DNA of 31,940 nucleotides from CATOSP01 sp034422355. GTDB lineage: Bacteria; Chloroflexota; Dehalococcoidia; Lucifugimonadales; UBA3495. The stretch covers positions 1-31,940 of the forward strand of contig DAOUJS010000023.1 of NCBI GenBank assembly GCA_034422355.1, in the 5' to 3' direction. Each line of letters begins with the position of its first letter. Positions within the stretch are counted from its first letter, which is position 1. Below the pieces are notes generated by a model, which worked only from the letters and a program-made list of their open reading frames with translations, was not told the DNA's origin and did not search any database. Shown one piece after another: positions 17,056 to 24,977 of the stretch. The translations under genes were made by a program, and so were the position numbers.

Positions 17056-19227
17056 ATGAAATATCGGAACGCACCTGTAGCAATGCTTGCCCTCTTGACC
17101 ATGCTGGGGCTTCTTGCCTGCGGAACAGCAGCGCCTTCCCCTGAGGACGGGTCGGCCAGCACTCAGAGTCCACCCGCCGCCTTAAGGGAAGTTCCCACGC
17201 CAACCGGCGTCCCAATGCCACAACAAGAAGACAGCGGGCCAGAATCTTCGCCCCAATATACTCCCGCGCCGGAACCAGCGCCAACGGTGTGCGTCAGAAT
17301 CGACGAGCAGGACAAGACTGATCTCGACGAAGGAGACGTGAAGAAAGACGGGGTGATTTTCTTCTGCCACGAATGGCCCGAACCCACGCCCAAGTATGAA
17401 CTCCTGGGCTACTATTCGCAATTCGCCCAGGAGGCCGAGGAAGCCGCAGCAGCGGAAGCATCCGACAACTCGGCAGACGTCGAGCTGAGCAAGGATAGCG
17501 TCTTCATAAGGGGCTACTTTGAATCTCCAGAATCCACGGAGGCAGCGGCGGATTGGGTATACCAACAGAAAGAGAACGGGAAAGTACACTGGATGAATCA
17601 CAGCGATAAGTATGGGTGGGTAGATGCCGATATAGATGTCGAACTTTTGCTGTCGTTTTCTGCGCTTGAGGGGCTGGAGAGTGTTGACGACGCCCACAAA
17701 CAATATAACAACGATCAGTGGAACGAGCCGGAAGTCAAACCAGACGCGGATGGCAATCCTATACCGCCGAAGGACATACATGTTGCTTCTCGGGAAAATG
17801 CCAATCACGGCGACTTCTGTTATCCGACTGGGGGCAACCTCTACACCGGCAACGAAGAATACACCGGGCCGGAAGACATAGACCAGTTCATGTTCTGTTA
17901 CGAAGAGATGCTCCAGGACCGGTTCGAATGGCCTTATGGCGACATCCTCCCCCCGATCTGGAAGGCATGGCCAACTCTGCGGCAGGCCACCGACGACGAC
18001 CCCGTAGTGGCTTCGGCGCACAGGAGAGTCGTTTCTTGCCTGGCTGAAAAGGGGCATACGAACGTGCCGGAGAAGTTGCTATTCTACTGGCAGTACTTCG
18101 CGAAACCTGAAACACTCAGAATGCGCCTGGCGGACCTCACAGCAGAGGAGCACCGCCAAATGCGGCTCGTTGCCCGGCCCACGGACGACTGCGCGCTCGA
18201 TCACGGCTACTACCTGGCGCAGAGCGACGCGTGGAGGCAATTGGTAAATCCAATAGTGGCGGCAGACACTGAGCATGAGCTGGTTGACGCGCTGGTAATC
18301 AGCCATATTCATTTCCTTCTCTGGCTACCGGGTACCGTTCACATGCTCACCCTGGACGGGGCGCTGCCCTTGGTGCAGGTGGCCGAGATCGTGGACCCCC
18401 CTAATGTGGGGGAAGTTGACGACATTAGATCCCTGGACCCGTCGGAGTTTTATACAGACCCGTCGCACCCGAAAGGGATAGCGGGGTGCAAGAAGAGCGG
18501 CTATTTCATGGCCGACATGGACTATACACTGTGGTGCGAGCGAGAAGCCGAAATAGCAATTTATACCCTGTGCGAATCGAAGGAGGATAAAGCAGCCTGC
18601 GCCCGTGACTATTTCTCGGATTGGATAGCCCCAGAGTATTACCGGTCCGCCGAATGTGTCATACACCCCAGTTCCAACCAGCCGCTTTTGGGGGAATGCC
18701 TGGATGATGAGGTTAAAGCGGCCTTTATTGCTCTGGATGGACATGGGAAGGAGTGGGCCGCTGTGCTAGCCACGGTAAACACGGATACAAACGTGGCGGG
18801 AGCATTGCAACGAGTAAAGCAATTCCTTTCCACTAAGGGGACCACAAGTGCGCCAGACAAGTTGCTGTACTACAGGCAGGACTACGTTGGCCGCCCCGAC
18901 CTCTATGAGACCTTTATCGAGAACCTCTCCACTTCGGAAGCCGCACAGATGGAGAGCCTGCGCGAGCCGTCGCAACAGCGCGGCGACCAGGAAAGTTTCT
19001 TTGCCGCGCAGGAAACCGCCATGATCACTGAACTTGAGCGTCTGCAAACTGCCGACCCAACGAAAATAGCTGGTTTAGAGTTTTATGGGCTGCTGGCTGC
19101 CCTCAAGGAGCCTGGGATCCTCCCGGCCCTATACGGCGTTGACTACTGCCCCTGGCCCATACCTAACTGCTTGTTAGGTCGTTCATCCCGAGACAGTCAG
19201 AGAGGAAACAATGATGCTATCCTTTAG
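17056..19227 (+). CDS. Large lipoprotein with one propeptide-like module and two internal repeats
   Basis: The start at 17056 follows AGAGGT at seven bases and places the signal peptide at the very N-terminus: LALLTMLGLLAC, lipidated C22. The longer frame from 16951 would bury it. The 723-residue product has a Pro/Thr linker, then a module at about 110-215 (TPKYELLGYYSQFAQEAEEA, VFIRGYF, a helix with ADWVY, and VDADIDVELLLSFSALEGLE) that matches those of the nearby subtilase and lipoproteins. Later, VVSCLAEKGHTNVPEKLLFY (325-344) and VKQFLSTKGTTSAPDKLLYY (587-606) begin two homologous segments of about 85 residues. Many Cys residues suggest disulfides. No enzyme motif is seen. First gene of the cluster; it overlaps the next by 17 bases. 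Confidence 0.75.
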   Translation: MKYRNAPVAMLALLTMLGLLACGTAAPSPEDGSASTQSPPAALREVPTPTGVPMPQQEDSGPESSPQYTPAPEPAPTVCVRIDEQDKTDLDEGDVKKDGVIFFCHEWPEPTPKYELLGYYSQFAQEAEEAAAAEASDNSADVELSKDSVFIRGYFESPESTEAAADWVYQQKENGKVHWMNHSDKYGWVDADIDVELLLSFSALEGLESVDDAHKQYNNDQWNEPEVKPDADGNPIPPKDIHVASRENANHGDFCYPTGGNLYTGNEEYTGPEDIDQFMFCYEEMLQDRFEWPYGDILPPIWKAWPTLRQATDDDPVVASAHRRVVSCLAEKGHTNVPEKLLFYWQYFAKPETLRMRLADLTAEEHRQMRLVARPTDDCALDHGYYLAQSDAWRQLVNPIVAADTEHELVDALVISHIHFLLWLPGTVHMLTLDGALPLVQVAEIVDPPNVGEVDDIRSLDPSEFYTDPSHPKGIAGCKKSGYFMADMDYTLWCEREAEIAIYTLCESKEDKAACARDYFSDWIAPEYYRSAECVIHPSSNQPLLGECLDDEVKAAFIALDGHGKEWAAVLATVNTDTNVAGALQRVKQFLSTKGTTSAPDKLLYYRQDYVGRPDLYETFIENLSTSEAAQMESLREPSQQRGDQESFFAAQETAMITELERLQTADPTKIAGLEFYGLLAALKEPGILPALYGVDYCPWPIPNCLLGRSSRDSQRGNNDAIL

Positions 19228-20149
19228 GCTCCTGCTTTGTTTCGCCCGTCCCGTGGGGATATATGCTCTCTTAATCACGCTAGGATTGGTAGCCTGCGGC
19301 CCAACGGCGCCGTCCCCAACCGATGACCCGGCAGGGCTTACGGCCTCACCTACAATCTCCCCCGAGGACGCGCCGACAGTTCCTACGCCCGACGACGATC
19401 TTACGCTTCCCCCTGGGTGGCCCACCGAGGAGCCCTTCATAGCCTATGTCCCCACCAACACCCCTTGGCCCACGTTGGCACCTGAACCTCCAGGAGTGGC
19501 TGAAGAGGAGGCGAGACACCGAGCGACAATGGCTGCAATAGCCCAGACGCCTGACCCCCCTTTGGCGGCTCAAGTCAAGCAGCAGGCCAGTGATTTCAGC
19601 CAGGGTTATCCCGACGATGGTGCCATCGTCCGCGCCGAGATTACCGCCCACCGAGTCGTGGAACCTAACTTGGACATAACCTGGCCGGACCGGTTGTTCA
19701 GCCCTCCTTACTACACCAAGCTGGAGAACGAGGATGAGTATGCTGCTTGGCGGCGCTCGGAACTCAAGATTAACGAAAGCTACCACAACACCTTACCCCA
19801 GGGTTACGAGATAATCGCCCCGGAGTTTGCCCCCAATGAAGCGTTGGAGGTGGGCAACGAATATATTCTATACGTGGTCCGTTATCACGTGGCAAAGGAT
19901 GAACTACCCGAAGTAAACAAAATACAACGCTTCAACGATGAGCAGTTGGCTGCTCTTGGCGGGTCGGGAGGTCTGGCTTGGTTAGACACGAACTGGGTCA
20001 TTGACGGCGACAGGGCATGGAGAATAGCCGAAGATCATATGGCAACGGCCATCACATTTACGCCGGTTCTGGAGGCGGCCAAGGCCAACGGGGAGAGTTT
20101 GCCTCTCGCGGACCTGGAGGCAGCGATCAGAGCAGGAGTTGGGAACTAA
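19211..20149 (+). CDS. Lipoprotein of unknown function
   Basis: The 312-residue protein starts inside the 3' end of the preceding gene, with GAGAGGA just upstream. The signal peptide ends in LGLVAC (C29). A Pro/Thr/Asp-rich linker of about 70 residues follows, then a helix (EEEARHRATMAAIAQ) and a C-terminal half that looks folded, with strands around GNEYILYVVRYHV and WVIDGDRAWRI. I do not see the propeptide-like module found in its neighbours, and I know no family for it. The overlap upstream and the five-base gap downstream place it in the same transcript as the other lipoproteins. A secreted structural or binding role is the most that can be suggested. Confidence 0.7.
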   Translation: MMLSFRLLLCFARPVGIYALLITLGLVACGPTAPSPTDDPAGLTASPTISPEDAPTVPTPDDDLTLPPGWPTEEPFIAYVPTNTPWPTLAPEPPGVAEEEARHRATMAAIAQTPDPPLAAQVKQQASDFSQGYPDDGAIVRAEITAHRVVEPNLDITWPDRLFSPPYYTKLENEDEYAAWRRSELKINESYHNTLPQGYEIIAPEFAPNEALEVGNEYILYVVRYHVAKDELPEVNKIQRFNDEQLAALGGSGGLAWLDTNWVIDGDRAWRIAEDHMATAITFTPVLEAAKANGESLPLADLEAAIRAGVGN

Positions 20150-20154
20150 CCCAT

Positions 20155-20756
20155 ATGAGTTGGAGAACATTGCTGATGGTTATTGTGCTAATGCTGGCTG
20201 TGGTGCTTGTGGCCTGCGGCCCGGAAGGTATAGCTATACAGGAAGAATTGGAGGATGTTCCAAAGCCCGAGTCCGCTGAAGCGCCTACTCCCACGTTTGC
20301 GCGGATCGCCCCCCAGGCCTCCGACGGAGAAACCGGCCCAACCGCCATGCCGGAACCAACCCCTACCCCAACGTTTGCCTTCGGGGCGAAAACGACCAAG
20401 GCCCATTTGAAGAATGCTTTGTGGATGAGCCCCTGCCCACGTCCAGGTACCCGAAACTGGAGGACAACACGTTACAAGAACTGGCGGAGGCCCAGGGGAA
20501 GAAGGGCAGTGGCGCGTTAGGCGCTAATGCCCGTTCCCTGAACAAAGTGGTTTACATACGAGTGAAGGTGTTGCCAGGGGAGCTGGAAACCGTTAGAGAT
20601 TGGCTCAAGGAGCAAGGGGCCGCCGACATTATCAGCTACAACGCCTACGGCCACGACAGCATCAATACTAAAATCACTGTGGATTTGCTGCCGGTGTTGG
20701 CCCACCACGAAGGGGTCGATAGTGTCTACAGAATTTACCCGGGGCCGCCGGATTAA
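20155..20756 (+). pseudogene. Lipoprotein with one propeptide-like module, split by a frameshift
   Basis: ATG at 20155 lies five bases after the stop of the preceding gene. The first frame gives a lipoprotein signal (LAVVLVAC, C21) and a Pro/Thr linker, then turns into Arg-rich nonsense and stops at 20520. The second frame, one base back, carries the expected body: CFVDEPLPTSRYPKLEDN, VVYIRVKV, a helix with VRDWLKEQG, then TVDLLPVLAHHEGVDSVYRI, a full copy of the shared module, ending at 20756. The switch lies between about 20360 and 20403, where GGGG and AAAA runs occur, so a one-base deletion (real or a sequencing error) fits. I see no classic slippery heptamer in frame, so programmed frameshifting is less likely. 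Without the shift the product would be about 200 residues. Confidence 0.7.
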
Positions 20757-20798
20757 ACCTCATGAAGACAATAGGCAATTACGCTCAGGAGTAAACCG

Positions 20799-22262
20799 AT
20801 GCTTGGCATCCAAAACCTGAAGAATCAGTCCGGCCGCTTCCTTATAGCCTTTCTGTTGGCCTCTCTGGCCCTGGTACTTGTGACCTGCGGTCCGGCAGAC
20901 GAGAGCGCGCAGCGTCAGATAGGCAATATGCCCTTTGCCGAACCACAACAGGAAGACGAGGCAGAAAACCCCACCCCCACTCCTGAGCCGGTAGTGGAAT
21001 GTCTCATACTGCCCGAGAATTTACAGGAAACCAAGGAACTGGCGGAAAACCAGGAGTGGCGGGACGGCGTCAAGGTCCAGTGCTTCACCTACGAAGCCAC
21101 CCCCACACCCAAATATCCGGCTCTGGGCCAGTTCAGCCAATATGCACAAATTGCCGAGGCCACGAAAGAGGCCCAGGAGTCCGGGGATGGTGAGGAGAGT
21201 TCCCCAAGCGAGGGTACAACCACCGAGGTTAAGAGCTATTGGGTAGTCGTCAAATTCGACGGCCCGGAAGATGTTGAGGCGCAGGTGCAATGGTTTAAGG
21301 ACAACCGGGTGAAAGGTGGGGACAACGACGAGAAATTCAAGATCTATCCCTGCTGTCAGATAGACGCCGTGTTGCCAGCTACAGCTTTGCCAGCAATAGC
21401 CGAGATGGAGGGTTTTTGGAGCATTAGCGGCGGGCAGCAGGAGTACCAGGAGATTCCCCCAATAATCGTCCCACGGGGCAACACATCGCTGTCTGCCGAG
21501 GAGATCCCTACCCATAGTTACGGCCCTGAGAGCGGGCACACCCGCATTGGTGAATCTTTGATGAATCAGCAGCCGCCGCCCGTGTCGGCACCGGAACCTG
21601 CACAGCAGATCGAACCCGGAACGACAGAGGAAAGCGATTCACCCCTCGCCGGTGTAGTAAATTTCGATGAAATCGTGCCCACCGAAGCTCCGGCCAATGT
21701 TGCGCCGGAGCCGTCCGGTACTGAGGTCCTGCCGCAGGCTCAACGGAAAGACTCCACCGAGACGCCGACCCCCCATCCTCGCGAGAGGTGTCTGCCCATC
21801 CCCACCAATCCCCAGGAAGAGCTTTGCTTTATCTTGCCCTACGAGAAAAGGCAGAAGTATAAGGACCTGCCCGGTCTGAGTGAGATCGTGGAAGAGGCCG
21901 AAGAAATAGTGCGCAAGAACGAAGAGGCAGGCGGCCAGTCTGAACCAATTGCCGTTCCCACCGCCTACGTGCACATAAGACTGGCTGTGGACGATGCCAG
22001 CGAAACCCTGGAGTGGCTGGCAGACAACGGGATTTACGCCATAGGCGACCCATTGTCGGAGGCAACCGAAATGGCCTTCGCCAACAAATTGATCGGTGTG
22101 TACGACTATTACGATGAAGACTACGCGGAATATAGGGGCGACGGCGCGATCGTGTGGGCCATTGTTCCGGCGAATTTGCTGGTCACATTGAAGGACTTGG
22201 ATAACGTCGATTACATAGACAATATGTGCCGGCTTTACCATGGGATTAAAGCTTGCGACTAG
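20799..22262 (+). CDS. Lipoprotein with two propeptide-like modules
   Basis: The 487-residue protein has CAGGAGT eight bases before its ATG, and a signal peptide ending in LALVLVTC (C30). Module 1 runs from about 102 to 212 (TPTPKYPALGQFSQYAQ, SYWVVVKF, VQWFKDN, then IDAVLPATALPAIAEMEG). After an acidic, Pro-rich linker of about 100 residues, module 2 runs from about 350 to 478 (RQKYKDLPGLSEIVEEAEE, YVHIRLAV, LEWLADNGI, then VWAIVPANLLVTLKDLDNVD). The final 'A-x-VP-x-x-L-x-x-L-x-x-x-x-x-V' pattern is that of subtilisin propeptides and I9-type inhibitors, which block the protease cleft. It is the last gene of the lipoprotein cluster and the clearest case for the inhibitor-like idea. No catalytic residues were seen. 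Confidence 0.8.
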   Translation: MLGIQNLKNQSGRFLIAFLLASLALVLVTCGPADESAQRQIGNMPFAEPQQEDEAENPTPTPEPVVECLILPENLQETKELAENQEWRDGVKVQCFTYEATPTPKYPALGQFSQYAQIAEATKEAQESGDGEESSPSEGTTTEVKSYWVVVKFDGPEDVEAQVQWFKDNRVKGGDNDEKFKIYPCCQIDAVLPATALPAIAEMEGFWSISGGQQEYQEIPPIIVPRGNTSLSAEEIPTHSYGPESGHTRIGESLMNQQPPPVSAPEPAQQIEPGTTEESDSPLAGVVNFDEIVPTEAPANVAPEPSGTEVLPQAQRKDSTETPTPHPRERCLPIPTNPQEELCFILPYEKRQKYKDLPGLSEIVEEAEEIVRKNEEAGGQSEPIAVPTAYVHIRLAVDDASETLEWLADNGIYAIGDPLSEATEMAFANKLIGVYDYYDEDYAEYRGDGAIVWAIVPANLLVTLKDLDNVDYIDNMCRLYHGIKACD

Positions 22263-22374
22263 AACCCCCTGCCTATTGTCCAAGAGGCGTCGTATCTTGG
22301 TATTTCTAGCTCATTTTCACCATCCGCCGCAACCGGTCAGAAATGCCGAAAAAGCTGACGACTGAGGACCGACA

Positions 22375-23148
22375 ATGAATGCTACTCCCCAACGGCTTTC
22401 GCCTGCCCACCCCACACTAAGACTATACGCTCTTATTGCCTTCCTTCTGTTCCTGGTCACTCTGCTTGAGTTCTTGATCATCCTGCCTGATGGATTTGGA
22501 GGCCAGCGCTGGACATACTTTCCTCTGATTGTTCTCTCCGCCTTTAAGTTCGTCGCCGTGATTCTCTTTTACATGCACTTAAAGTTCGACAAGCGGCTGC
22601 TGGCGTGGGTATTCCTGGGCGGATTGGGGTTGAGTGTAGCTGTGAGTGTAGCGATTATGGGAATGCTCGGGGCCTTTGACTCACCTCAGAAGAGAATGCC
22701 GTGGACTTCTCCTCCGTGTTGCTTCAATTGTACTTCCTACGACCTGTGCCAAATCATCCCTGACCCGCCACCCGACCCGCCGACCCCTGACCCGCAGACC
22801 CCTGAGCCATTGCCGGAAGAGTACTACCGGGGTAGGGAGATATTCCTAACCGGTGTCGGGGAAAAAGGCAACACGATGGCTTGCTACACATGCCATACAA
22901 TCCATGAGATACCTGAGGCCGGCGGATTGCTGGGGCCGGACTTGACTCACATTGGTACCGAAGCAGCCACTCGCAGACCTGGCATGTCGGCCAGGGAGTA
23001 CCTTGAGGAGGCTATCTCAGACCCGGAGGTCTTCATTCCTGAAGACGTGGACCGAGCCATACCGGGGCTAATGCTGAGCAGCATGTTTGTCGAACTCACC
23101 CCTGCCGATGTAGAAGCCTTGGTGGAGTTCCTGTTGGCGCAGGAGTAG
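22375..23148 (+). CDS. Cytochrome c oxidase subunit IV-like protein fused to a cytochrome c domain
   Basis: The 257-residue protein begins with three membrane helices (about 16-37, 48-67, 75-99); FYMHLKFDKR after the second is the hallmark of the prokaryotic COX4/CyoD-CtaF family. A Cys-containing stretch and a DPPPDPPTPDP-like linker lead to an extracytoplasmic cytochrome c domain: CYTCH (170-174) is the haem c attachment site, and M233 or M237 in PGLMLSSMF is the likely sixth ligand. It would anchor and feed electrons to a haem-copper oxidase. No other oxidase subunit is in this window; the small membrane protein downstream may belong with it. A weak ribosome site (GAGGACCGACA) precedes the ATG. 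The fusion order, subunit IV first, is uncommon in my experience. Confidence 0.8.
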   Translation: MNATPQRLSPAHPTLRLYALIAFLLFLVTLLEFLIILPDGFGGQRWTYFPLIVLSAFKFVAVILFYMHLKFDKRLLAWVFLGGLGLSVAVSVAIMGMLGAFDSPQKRMPWTSPPCCFNCTSYDLCQIIPDPPPDPPTPDPQTPEPLPEEYYRGREIFLTGVGEKGNTMACYTCHTIHEIPEAGGLLGPDLTHIGTEAATRRPGMSAREYLEEAISDPEVFIPEDVDRAIPGLMLSSMFVELTPADVEALVEFLLAQE

Positions 23149-23253
23149 CCACCAGATATCCAAGAATGAGGTCGTGTTCCTGATGGCCTGCCAAATTAGG
23201 GCCAAGCTAAAATGGGTAAGACTGTTGAGACAACACGCCTCGGGAGGCCCAAT

Positions 23254-23676
23254 ATGTTGGTCAATGCTCTTTCGCTTGCGGGCCACACTGTGTTGTTCTT
23301 ACTGGCCGGGGCGATCTTCGTGTACGGATACGTCCTTGGCTTGGCCGATTTTGATAGGATTGGAGTCCCCGTTATTGCCCAAAACGGTCGCCTGGTATCA
23401 ATTGGAGTGATGATAGTGGGGGCAGGTGTGGGTGTCGACAATTTCCTCTTGGCAGTTAACTCGCGACCATTCAGGTTGAAGGGGTGGCTTGTAGTGATCT
23501 GTTCCGCCTTGACCTGCGCCCTTATTGCCGGCATAGCGCTAATGACCATTTTCAATTGCCAACCCTCAATGCTTAACGAGTACCCGGACTGTGTGCAGTA
23601 TGGACGTCCCGTTTTGGGCATCCCGATGAGCCATCCATGTAATCAGGACTTTTGCTACGGGCGTTTAGGATTCTGA
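23254..23676 (+). CDS. Small membrane protein of unknown function
   Basis: ATG at 23254 has GGGAGG six bases upstream, so it is preferred over the ATG at 23212, which has none. The 140-residue product has three predicted membrane segments (about 5-27, 47-65, 77-97) and a C-terminal tail with four Cys residues (NCQPSMLN, DCVQYG, HPCNQDFC), probably outside the membrane. I recognise no family. It begins about 105 bases after the subunit IV-cytochrome c fusion, on the same strand, so a role with the oxidase is possible but not shown. Confidence 0.55.
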   Translation: MLVNALSLAGHTVLFLLAGAIFVYGYVLGLADFDRIGVPVIAQNGRLVSIGVMIVGAGVGVDNFLLAVNSRPFRLKGWLVVICSALTCALIAGIALMTIFNCQPSMLNEYPDCVQYGRPVLGIPMSHPCNQDFCYGRLGF

Positions 23677-23952
23677 AGGTGGCTTGATGTCGATTTCCCG
23701 CCGTTGCCCAAGATGCCGGCACCGCCCGACGCGGGCAGAACGAGACGGCATGTCACCCCGCCGGGGCTATCGCATACGGATTTATTCAACCCTGTCTCTC
23801 TTTAATCCGATGATAGAACGTAACCGGCCCAGGTTCGAGGTTCTCGCCTGCGCAGGAACGACGGCGAATCCCCAAATTTGATAAGCGATAGCCCTGCCTC
23901 GTCAACGCCTGCCCTTTGCCAAAATGCCCGGATAGGAGTTGCCTTGGCGTCT
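23677..23952. other. Non-coding stretch with a palindrome
   Basis: No gene recognised. CCTGCGCAGG at 23847-23856 is a perfect palindrome inside GTTCTCGCCTGCGCAGGAAC, a sequence of the kind seen in dispersed intergenic repeats of many bacteria. The stretch separates the membrane protein from the broken IS630 transposase. Confidence 0.35.
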
Positions 23953-24471
23953 CGGCCAAAGGACAGGGCTCAGGACGGGCAGGAGGCCAGCTATTATTCA
24001 GCGGTGTGCCTTGAGACCGGCGAGGTGGAATGGATGGGACTGGAGGGCAACAGCAACAGTGAGACCTCAGTTGCCTTCCTGAAGCAGCTGAAGGACAAGC
24101 GCCTTGGCCCGCTAAAGGTGATCTGGGACAACGCGCCAGCCCATCGAGGAGAGGCGCTGCGGGAATACCTGCGGACGCCTGATCTGGACTGGAGGCTGGT
24201 GAACCTGCCGGGCTACAGTCCGGACTTCAATGCGGACGAAGCCATCTGGGGCTGGGCCAGAGAGGAGGCCACCGGCAACCTGTGCCTGGGGACCAGGGAG
24301 GCAGTGCAGGAACGGGTCAGCAACTTCCTCAAAGGACTGGCCCACCGACAAGATGAGGTGAAACGCCGCTGCCGGACAGTGTTGCAATCAAGGGCCGAGG
24401 CACTCCGGCGAACTTCCCAGCCCGAGTCCCGCCCTCTCCCAAATGCACATCCCACCTTGGCTTTGGTTTAG
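23953..24471 (+). pseudogene. IS630-family transposase, C-terminal half
   Basis: The frame encodes the second half of a DDE_3 transposase: SYYSAVCLETGEVEWMGLEG, then VIWDNAPAHRGEALREYL with the second catalytic Asp, and LVNLPGYSPDFNADEAIWGW with the catalytic Glu. It continues through a helical C-terminus to the natural-looking end AHPTLALV. The N-terminal HTH and first catalytic Asp are absent; similarity begins near 23965, and the frame upstream is unrelated. The remaining part is undamaged, so truncation is probably recent. It cannot transpose. Confidence 0.8.
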
Positions 24472-24858
24472 TTCCAAGTCCGCGCCGTAACAGGAGTCCT
24501 GGATAGCCCATTCCTGCTCTGTCTTGCTCACTAGGCAAACTGGACAAACGAGCAGTTCAAGAAAGTCGGTATGGTTTGTTGCCAGTGCCAGGGAAAATAC
24601 ATGGAGTTCGGGGCTTTCCAGTCCATTGACTGGTCATTACTCGTCAGTACCCTCCCGGATGAATCGTTAGGTGCCAGCCGTGAGGACGAATCCGGATAAA
24701 GTTCAGGATACGGGAAGGGGTTTAAGTCCATCCGTCACGTTAGTCCAGCTTCGGCCAGGAAGGTGAAGTAGGTTGTGCCGCTCTGGCCTTTAACTTGCAC
24801 ATGGAGGTGTTTCCAGCCTCCCATGCTGGCGTCGGTCACTTGTACTTCGTTGAGACAG
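24472..24858. other. Non-coding stretch
   Basis: No supported gene. On the minus strand a frame of 66 residues ends at 24735 with an intriguing C-terminus (TDASMGGWKHLHVQVKG), which may be a scrap of another protein, but it has no start signal and I cannot place it. Confidence 0.3.
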
Positions 24859-24948
24859 TGCCATGTCATGGAGCACTTCCACGCTGCCCAGGACCAAGCG
24901 GCGGTCAGTCCCCAAGGCGTGGGAATCAAAGCCAATGCCGGTGCGTAT
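24859..24948 (-). pseudogene. Scrap of ispF (2-C-methyl-D-erythritol 2,4-cyclodiphosphate synthase), N-terminal end
   Basis: Minus-strand frame reads IRTGIGFDSHALGTDRRLVL and GSVEVLHD, matching the N-terminus of IspF (R-x-G-x-G-x-D-x-H, then L-I-L-G-G-V-E-I-P-H). The Asp and His of the first motif are the metal and substrate ligands of the enzyme. After about 30 residues the similarity ends, so only a fragment is present, lying 30 bases after the stop of the LRR gene. Recognised from memory of the family, without a search. Confidence 0.45.
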
Positions 24949-24977
24949 GTCGGGGAAGGTCACTTGGGCTCCTGAGT

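Noticed and set aside
20155..20756. Programmed -1 frameshift
   Set aside because: No slippery heptamer in the right frame and no obvious stimulator; a one-base deletion at a homopolymer is simpler.
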